Source of the DNA: an uncultured Clostridia bacterium
GTDB taxonomy: Bacteria; Bacillota; Clostridia; UBA1381
NCBI GenBank assembly: GCA_934486495.1
Contig: CAKSPW010000048.1
Coordinates: forward strand, 1 to 17,730
Direction: 5' to 3'
Length of the DNA stretch: 17,730 nucleotides
Part shown: one piece after another, positions 1 through 4,867 of the stretch
How positions within the stretch are numbered: the first letter of the stretch is position 1
Layout of the letters: each line of letters starts with the position of its first letter
Notes under the pieces: model-generated
Databases searched by the model: none
The model's input: only the letters and a program-made list of their open reading frames with translations
What the model was told of the DNA's origin: nothing
Position numbers and translations under genes: made by a program

Positions 1-1041
1 GTTTAAATCCCTTACAGCTTTAATAAATTTTTTTGCGCCGACTTCATGACTGTCATTTTTATCGGAAACTCCGACAGCTATTCCGATTTCATGCAGCTTT
101 TTGTAAGCGCTTTTGCCGTAAGCTTCGAGTACATAGGGCATAATTACGGCATTTGCAAGACCATGCGGTGTTCCGTATGTACCGCCGAGAGAATGTGCAA
201 CAGCGTGAATATATCCCACATAAGATTTTGAAAAAGCAATTCCCGCTTTGTAAGCGGCAAAGAGCATATTTTCTCTTGCAATACGGTTATGACCGTCATT
301 ATATGCGTTTTCAATATTTTCAAAAATCAACCTTGCTGCCTCAAGCGCCAAACGGCGTGTTTCTTTTGTGGTTGAACGTCCGATGTATGCTTCTGTGGCA
401 TGAGTCAGGGCGTCGATTCCGGTTGTTGCCGTCAAATGCGGCGGCAGTGAATAGGTGAGGGCAGCGTCCAAAACGGCATATCGGGGAATGAGAGGGAAAC
501 TCATCAAGGCATATTTATGCTGCTTTTCACTATCCGTGATAATTGCCGCAAGCGTAACCTCGCTGCCTGTGCCGGCGGTTGTAGGTATGGCAATGAAAGG
601 CGGCAGAGTACGCATTACACGCAGAATACCTTTTAACTGTCCCAAACTTCTTTTAGGATAAACAAGCCTTGCTCCGAGAGCCTTTGCACAGTCCATTGAA
701 GAACCGCCGCCGATTGCGATAAGGCTGTCGCAGTTGTTTTGCAGATAAATTTTCAGAGCCTCCTCCACATTATGCACTGTGGGATTTGGCCGGATTTTAT
801 CGTATATTATGTAGGCAATGCCGCATTTTTTTAATATGTCTTCAAGAGGTTTCGTTAAACTGTTTCGCGTAATACCGCTGTCGGTTACGATAAGCGGCGA
901 ATTTATTCTTTCCTTACGGAATACATATTCCAATTCGGAGCATGATTTTATAATTTCGGGTTCTCTGTATGGGAGAAACGGCAGAGCTATACGAAATGCC
1001 GTCTGAAAAATGCGGCAAAATGCCGATTTAAGAAAAAACAT
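1..1041 (-). CDS. Iron-containing alcohol dehydrogenase, C-terminus cut by window edge
   Basis: NAD(P)-dependent group III (metal-dependent) alcohol dehydrogenase, expected to interconvert an alcohol and an aldehyde in the cytoplasm. The reading frame is open from ATG at 1041 to the left edge, giving 347 codons; about 30-50 residues should be missing from the usual ~385. Visible signatures are the nucleotide-binding GGGSSMDCAKA (about residues 111-121) and PTTAGTGSEVT (153-163). The metal ligands by comparison with the FucO family are D210 and H214 (DALTH), H279 (the H of IHA) and H293 (PHG), with the conserved H283 between them. The start is supported by an AAAGG sequence about 9 nt upstream and by the family-like N-terminus. 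It overlaps the end of the marR-like gene by 14 nt, so the two are co-transcribed and probably translationally coupled. The physiological substrate is unknown. Confidence 0.93.
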   Translation of the reverse strand, partial: MFFLKSAFCRIFQTAFRIALPFLPYREPEIIKSCSELEYVFRKERINSPLIVTDSGITRNSLTKPLEDILKKCGIAYIIYDKIRPNPTVHNVEEALKIYLQNNCDSLIAIGGGSSMDCAKALGARLVYPKRSLGQLKGILRVMRTLPPFIAIPTTAGTGSEVTLAAIITDSEKQHKYALMSFPLIPRYAVLDAALTYSLPPHLTATTGIDALTHATEAYIGRSTTKETRRLALEAARLIFENIENAYNDGHNRIARENMLFAAYKAGIAFSKSYVGYIHAVAHSLGGTYGTPHGLANAVIMPYVLEAYGKSAYKKLHEIGIAVGVSDKNDSHEVGAKKFIKAVRDLN

Positions 1042-1495
1042 AAGTATCTACCTTTCGCAATTTTGTTAAAGCGGATTCAAGATTTTCGCTGATAATACCG
1101 AGACTGCGGTAAAAAGCGGCACGTTCTTCTTCGCTTAGCCCTACGCTGACTTCGTCAAGGACGCGATCTATTTTATCGGTGATTTTTTTGCCTGCTTCGT
1201 ATCCTTTATCGGTCAGCAAAATGGGGGATTTATAGCGTTTGGCACTCCCGGTTTCACGGGTAAGATAGCCGTTTCCTTCAAGATAATCAAGCGAACGTGA
1301 AATAGTCGCCTTGTCCTCTTCACAGCGTTCACATAAATCCGTGGCCGTTAAAGCACCGAAGGAATAAAGATAATAAAGGCATGAAATATGTGAGCTGCGC
1401 AGACCGTATTCCGCCATTTCGTGATTTTTTATACTTCGTATGCTGCGGCTTATTCGGTTGATAAGCACAGTAAATACTTCAAATCGTTCCTGCAT
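1028..1495 (-). CDS. MarR-family transcriptional repressor
   Basis: A 155-residue winged-helix regulator. The predicted helix-turn-helix lies at about residues 47-75 (ALTATDLCER through KATISRSLDYLE) and the wing at about 78-97 (LTRETGSAKRY then ILLTDKG). Flanking helices at both ends would form the dimer interface. Length and layout are typical for MarR proteins. An AGAAAGGAA ribosome binding site precedes the ATG. The promoter carries two inverted repeats overlapping its -35 and -10 elements, so autorepression is very likely, and the overlapping alcohol dehydrogenase gene should be the co-regulated target. The ligand is not evident; MarR proteins commonly respond to phenolics, oxidants or metals, but no redox cysteine pattern stands out here. 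Confidence 0.93.
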   Translation of the reverse strand: MQERFEVFTVLINRISRSIRSIKNHEMAEYGLRSSHISCLYYLYSFGALTATDLCERCEEDKATISRSLDYLEGNGYLTRETGSAKRYKSPILLTDKGYEAGKKITDKIDRVLDEVSVGLSEEERAAFYRSLGIISENLESALTKLRKVDTYVFS

Positions 1496-1516
1496 ACTGA
1501 TAAAATTCCTTTCTGT

Positions 1517-1548
1517 ATTGTACTTGTTGAAGTTTCAACAAGTACAAT
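1517..1548. promoter_or_regulatory. Operator O1: perfect 15-bp inverted repeat
   Basis: The arm ATTGTACTTGTTGAA at 1517-1531 is repeated in exact reverse complement at 1534-1548, with a 2-nt spacer. It covers the edge of the -10 element, the predicted start site and the early leader of the marR-like gene. The size and symmetry are what a homodimeric MarR repressor needs. Binding by the adjacent repressor is inferred. Confidence 0.8.
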
Positions 1549-1575
1549 TGTATCACAAATTTGTTGAAATGTCAA
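1547..1575 (-). promoter_or_regulatory. Sigma-A-type promoter of the marR-like/alcohol dehydrogenase operon
   Basis: On the minus strand there is a perfect TTGACA -35 (1570-1575), a 17-bp spacer, and a TACAAT -10 (1547-1552). Transcription should start near 1540, about 45 nt before the ATG at 1495. Both palindromic operators overlap this promoter. Confidence 0.85.
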
Positions 1576-1578
1576 CAG
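1561..1578. promoter_or_regulatory. Operator O2: second, imperfect copy of the operator core
   Basis: TTGTTGAA, a 2-nt spacer, then GTCAACAG. This is the same TTGTTGAA-N2-TTCAACAA core as O1 with small changes in the right half. It lies across the -35 hexamer. Its centre is 37 bp from the O1 centre. Confidence 0.65.
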
Positions 1579-1651
1579 GCGATAAAAGGAACTGTAAAAA
1601 TATTTTTTGAATCCTTTTTAAGGGGATAGAAAAAAAATGTTTCAAAACGGA

Positions 1652-1699
1652 TAAACTGAACCCAACGGCGTATATGTATGCTCCGAGGAGTTCAGTTTA
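1652..1699. repeat. Composite inverted repeat (two-tier hairpin)
   Basis: A perfect 10-bp inverted repeat, TAAACTGAAC (1652-1661) and GTTCAGTTTA (1690-1699), encloses a second partly paired stem around CGGCGTAT / GTATGCTCCG (about 1666-1685). There is no U-run directly after it on either strand, so it is not a standard terminator. It sits upstream of the marR-like promoter, in the gene-free stretch. Function unknown. Confidence 0.5.
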
Positions 1700-1726
1700 G
1701 TTGTAGCAAAAAGACATTTAATTAAG

Positions 1727-1751
1727 AAAAATCGAATAACCGGCGATTTTT
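1727..1751. terminator. Weak symmetrical A-stem-T hairpin, possible bidirectional terminator
   Basis: AAAAATCG (1727-1734) and CGATTTTT (1744-1751) form an 8-bp inverted repeat with a 9-nt loop. On both strands the 3' arm ends in a T-run, as in intrinsic terminators, but only two G-C pairs support the stem. It could catch read-through from the polysaccharide cluster on the minus strand. Confidence 0.25.
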
Positions 1752-1797
1752 AATATAATATAAGATATCAATATTTATTTTTCATTTTTAGAATGTA

Positions 1798-1856
1798 TTT
1801 AAAATCAGGTAGTCGCGCAAGCGGCTCATGGGTTCAAATCCCCCACGTCCGCCGCA
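1798..1856 (+). pseudogene. 3' half of a class II tRNA (Leu-type), degenerate remnant
   Basis: From 1798 the sequence reads like a tRNA from its anticodon loop onward. It has TTTAAAA, which would hold a UAA (Leu) anticodon, then TCAGG as the 3' anticodon stem. A long variable arm GTCGC-GCAA-GCGGC (1812-1825) follows. Next is a T-arm with loop TTCAAAT (1833-1839) and an acceptor-like CACGTCCGCC. No D-arm or 5' acceptor strand occurs upstream. The T-stem is poorly paired (ATGGG against CCCCC) and the end reads CCGCA rather than ACCA, so it is not a working tRNA. A long variable arm limits it to Leu, Ser or Tyr, and the loop favours Leu(UAA). The likely origin is an attachment-site duplication left by an integrating element. 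Confidence 0.6.
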
Positions 1857-1862
1857 AGCCTT

Positions 1863-1895
1863 AAAAAAATCATTGTCGTAGCATTTCCATCGACA
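1863..1895 (-). terminator. Possible intrinsic terminator of the polysaccharide cluster
   Basis: On the minus strand a TGTCG/CGACA stem (1891-1895 with 1874-1878) with a 12-nt loop is followed 4 nt later by seven Ts (1869-1863). It lies about 150 nt after the GH88 stop, on the correct side. The stem is short and the loop large, so this is tentative. Confidence 0.35.
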
Positions 1896-2045
1896 CTATC
1901 ATATTTTTCTGACTTTCAATCAGATTACCGCTATATAATACGGAAAGCTTTAATAGAATTTTTGCCCTTATCGACTGTTAATAAAAGAGAAAAATCAGAT
2001 ACAAATTTATTTACAATCAGGGTAATAACATTTACATTAGCTTTT

Positions 2046-3146
2046 TTATTCCCAGGGCAAATCAAATTTATTAAGATATAGCCGCCTTATTGCTTCAGTA
2101 TAGTAATAATCGGCGTAAATGAGCCCAACCTCAACATTTTCTTCCGCTGCTTTATTGGCTGTTGCACCGTTTAAAATTGCTTCATTATCATTATATAGAT
2201 TACTGTAATTCTCTGTAATGGCAGACAAGATTTTTACCGCAGCATCTTTATAGTATTCGTCAAACTGCGATAACTCCAGCATACCGCAGGCAGCTATCGC
2301 ACCGGCAGAAGTGTCTTTTACATCCCTGCTTATTGCCCTAAAATCCCATGCAGGTACAAAATCATCTTTAATTTGATCTATAAAATAATTACTTACTTTT
2401 TTTGCAGCTTCTAAATATTCGGGCTTTTTTGTATAGCGATATAGTATTGCCATACCGTAAATTGCCCATGCTGCACCTCTTGACCATGCACTTTCAGGTG
2501 AAAATCCCTGTCCCCCGAGCGCCTTTAAAAAATCTCCTGTTTCAGGATCAAACTTACATATGTGTCTTACCGCTCCGTCTTTATCTATAAAGTATTTCAA
2601 AACAGTATCCGCATGAGCTTTTGCAATATGTGAAAATCTCGGATCACCCGTTGTTTTTGATGCCCATAACAGAAGCGGTAAATTCATTGTACAGTCTATG
2701 ATAGCAAGGCAAGGAAAAAAATCATTTCCATCTTCACAATCCCAAGCCCTTATATAATTTCCTGCTATGTTGAATCTTCCCGCCAGATAATCAGCCATTT
2801 GCATCAATCGGCGTTTGCTTTTTTTATTTTTTGTTATTTTATAATTCTGCCCGGAAGTCAGTAACCAAATAAATCCTACGTCATGTCCCGGAACTGTATT
2901 GTTATTTATTACAGCATCTAATTTTTCTTCGCAATTTTGGGCTGTATTCTTTAAACTTTCATCTCTGCAAATATCGTAAACCTGCCAAAGCAACCCCGGC
3001 CAAAATCCATTTGTCCAAGCATTCAGCTTTGCATATTGATATTTCCCGTCGATTTCATTATATGGAAAGTTATCCTGCATAATAAGTGCATTTCTTTTTG
3101 TTTTCTCAATAATTTTTTCCATCACCTTTTTTGCATCAAAATCCAC
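2046..3146 (-). CDS. GH88 unsaturated glucuronyl hydrolase (cytoplasmic)
   Basis: Removes the 4,5-unsaturated uronic acid from the non-reducing end of oligosaccharides made by polysaccharide lyases, by hydrating the double bond. Numbered from the upstream ATG at 3167 (373 residues), the two catalytic aspartates are D96 in GHDVGF and D158 in IIDCTMN. Their 62-residue spacing matches D88/D149 of the Bacillus GL1 enzyme. Other family signs are NAWTNGFWPGLLW (49-61), SAWSRGAAWAIYG (226-238) and IYADYYYTEAIRRL near the end. Length matches the family. No signal peptide is seen. I place the start at the GTG at 3146 because AGGGAGG lies 8 nt before it. The ATG at 3167 has no such site and overlaps the previous stop (ATGA). 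Last gene of the cluster, directly after the lyase gene. Confidence 0.92.
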   Translation of the reverse strand: MDFDAKKVMEKIIEKTKRNALIMQDNFPYNEIDGKYQYAKLNAWTNGFWPGLLWQVYDICRDESLKNTAQNCEEKLDAVINNNTVPGHDVGFIWLLTSGQNYKITKNKKSKRRLMQMADYLAGRFNIAGNYIRAWDCEDGNDFFPCLAIIDCTMNLPLLLWASKTTGDPRFSHIAKAHADTVLKYFIDKDGAVRHICKFDPETGDFLKALGGQGFSPESAWSRGAAWAIYGMAILYRYTKKPEYLEAAKKVSNYFIDQIKDDFVPAWDFRAISRDVKDTSAGAIAACGMLELSQFDEYYKDAAVKILSAITENYSNLYNDNEAILNGATANKAAEENVEVGLIYADYYYTEAIRRLYLNKFDLPWE

Positions 3147-3163
3147 TGTATCATCCTCCCTTC

Positions 3164-4861
3164 TCATATTTCAAAAATCACTTTGAATACTTTTTCTTTT
3201 ACCTCAAAATCCAAAGTATATATATCCATAGGTTTTGCATTATGGTCATTTTCTACCACTTTCCCAATCTTGACATTTGCTGTCGTTTTTATTATAACAT
3301 CTCCGATTTTCACGCCGCCCTGCACCGTTTGAGGCTCAATAACAGAAATAAATCTTTCAGTAATTTTATGGTTTGTAAAATCATTGCACATATATTCATC
3401 GGTTAAAATAACAGCACTTTCCGTAATATTAAATGATCTTGTTATTTTTTCTATATCTGTTTTATATGCACCTTCTATATCCATTGCAAAAGAACAGTCT
3501 GTCGCCAAAACATTTGCTGCAGAAAATATTTTACCGTAAAATTGCCCTTTTCCGTCAATGATGGGAACGCTGTGTCCCATAGATGAAACATTGAAAACAT
3601 TGTATCTTTCCGTCGGATCACAATATGCCCTTGTATATTCCATCGCTCCAAGATCACAAATTATCTGTCCTTTGTCCGTCGCAATAATAAATGTACCGAC
3701 ATCATTATGATTGTGTTCTTCTTCATTGTGTCCAGCTTTGGCGGCGAATGAATACTTTTCTTTCTTTTGCAGGTACCATTGAGTAAGATCATAATATTTA
3801 TATCCGGTATCTGTATTGATATCTGATTTTAATTTTGCATCGGACCAAAGCAAATCTCTTACAGTCCATGACGGCTTTGCACCTGTCAGAGAGTGTCCCC
3901 ATCCATACAGATTTTTTTTAGATTCATCATTATAATAATCAATTTGCGGAACTTTAAAATTCGGATAATGCTGCTTGAGATAATTATATAAGCCTATATG
4001 AATAAATGCCTCCTCCGTTTTTCCATCCGAAAAGCTCACAAGGGTATGATTTCTCATAATCATATTCTGCTGAAATTCAACAAGCTTCTTAACTTTTTCA
4101 ATATACCTTATATCATCTTTTCCATCAGTAAATCTATATAGCATATCAGCAAAATGAATATAAAAGCTGAATCCGTAACACCAATAGCTGATTCCCTCGC
4201 TGCAGCAGCCATCATCTCCGATTCCATCCAAATAGTTGCTCATAGACTTTATAATTCGCTCTTTTACAATACTAAAGCGTTCCGGTGCAAGATACATATA
4301 TGCCATACCAACACTGCCGCCGCAAACAGCCGCCCAATTTGAATTAAGGCTTTCCCACCAATTTGTGGTGTTTTCCATTGTATCGAATATGCGAAGCGAA
4401 ACCTCTGTTTTTATCAAATCGCAAATATTTTTTGGCAATCTGCCATCAAGTAAATAAACAAGCTCCGATAAGTACAGACCCGTTTCGGCTGCAAATAAAT
4501 CTATAATTGATTTGTGTTCGGTTAAATTACAATGTAAATGAGCAGCTATAACCCATGAGATTTCCGAGCATATTGACCATACAACTTCACATATATCATC
4601 TATATATTTATTTTCTTCAGGATATATCAAAGCAAGCATTGTTAAATATCCCAAACGCCGCCTTTTATGGAAATATGGCTTTTCAGATTCTATTCGTGAG
4701 CCTTTTTCAACAAATGTCATAAATGTCTTATAACTAAGCGGCAATATAGGATTTTCCTTATCTTTATCATATAAATTCTTAAATTCACTTATGTATGGCT
4801 TATAATAATCATTCGTCCGTATTTCTTCAAGCTTTGATTCCAAATTGTCAAACACTTTCAT
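3164..4861 (-). CDS. Heparinase II/III-like polysaccharide lyase (cytoplasmic)
   Basis: A 565-residue protein with the heparinase II/III layout: an N-terminal alpha-helical toroid (about 1-330) and a C-terminal beta-sandwich. Lyases of this fold cleave uronic-acid-containing polysaccharides by beta-elimination, leaving an unsaturated uronate end. Signature stretches are NSNWAAVCGG (173-182), DGCCSEGISYWCYG (217-230), and EEHNHNDVGTF (381-391), which opens the heparinase II/III C-terminal domain. Candidate catalytic or binding residues by family analogy are N175, Y226 or Y229, and H383/H385. No signal peptide is present (MKVFDNLESK), so it should act on imported oligosaccharides. Its ribosome binding site, AAAGGAGG, lies inside the end of the preceding gene (6-nt gap). 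Its stop overlaps the upstream in-frame ATG of the GH88 gene. The exact PL family and substrate are not determinable here. Confidence 0.85.
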   Translation of the reverse strand: MKVFDNLESKLEEIRTNDYYKPYISEFKNLYDKDKENPILPLSYKTFMTFVEKGSRIESEKPYFHKRRRLGYLTMLALIYPEENKYIDDICEVVWSICSEISWVIAAHLHCNLTEHKSIIDLFAAETGLYLSELVYLLDGRLPKNICDLIKTEVSLRIFDTMENTTNWWESLNSNWAAVCGGSVGMAYMYLAPERFSIVKERIIKSMSNYLDGIGDDGCCSEGISYWCYGFSFYIHFADMLYRFTDGKDDIRYIEKVKKLVEFQQNMIMRNHTLVSFSDGKTEEAFIHIGLYNYLKQHYPNFKVPQIDYYNDESKKNLYGWGHSLTGAKPSWTVRDLLWSDAKLKSDINTDTGYKYYDLTQWYLQKKEKYSFAAKAGHNEEEHNHNDVGTFIIATDKGQIICDLGAMEYTRAYCDPTERYNVFNVSSMGHSVPIIDGKGQFYGKIFSAANVLATDCSFAMDIEGAYKTDIEKITRSFNITESAVILTDEYMCNDFTNHKITERFISVIEPQTVQGGVKIGDVIIKTTANVKIGKVVENDHNAKPMDIYTLDFEVKEKVFKVIFEI

Positions 4862-4867
4862 TTTTTA

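Larger units (their letters stand above)
1496..2045. other. 550-base gene-free stretch between two transcription units
   Basis: No convincing coding frame is seen. Contents from left to right are the marR-like promoter and operators (to 1578), the composite hairpin (1652-1699), a weak A-stem-T hairpin (1727-1751), the tRNA 3' half (1798-1856), and a possible terminator (1863-1895). A small hairpin follows at 1908-1924, which gains a G-U pair when read on the minus strand. The rest (about 1925-2045) is AT-rich and holds nothing I recognise. Confidence 0.7.

Noticed and set aside
153..661. Plus-strand open frames inside the dehydrogenase region
   Set aside because: They are antisense to a clear iron-containing alcohol dehydrogenase frame and have no ribosome sites or recognisable domains.
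1652..1699. Composite hairpin as an intrinsic terminator
   Set aside because: No U-run follows directly on either strand.
1740..1775. TATAAT-like motif near 1752 as a plus-strand promoter
   Set aside because: There is no acceptable -35 hexamer at 16-18 bp and no gene downstream on that strand; the match is expected in AT-rich DNA.
1798..1856. A complete functional tRNA gene
   Set aside because: No 5' acceptor strand or D-arm exists upstream, the T-stem is mispaired and the 3' end is not an ACCA-type end.
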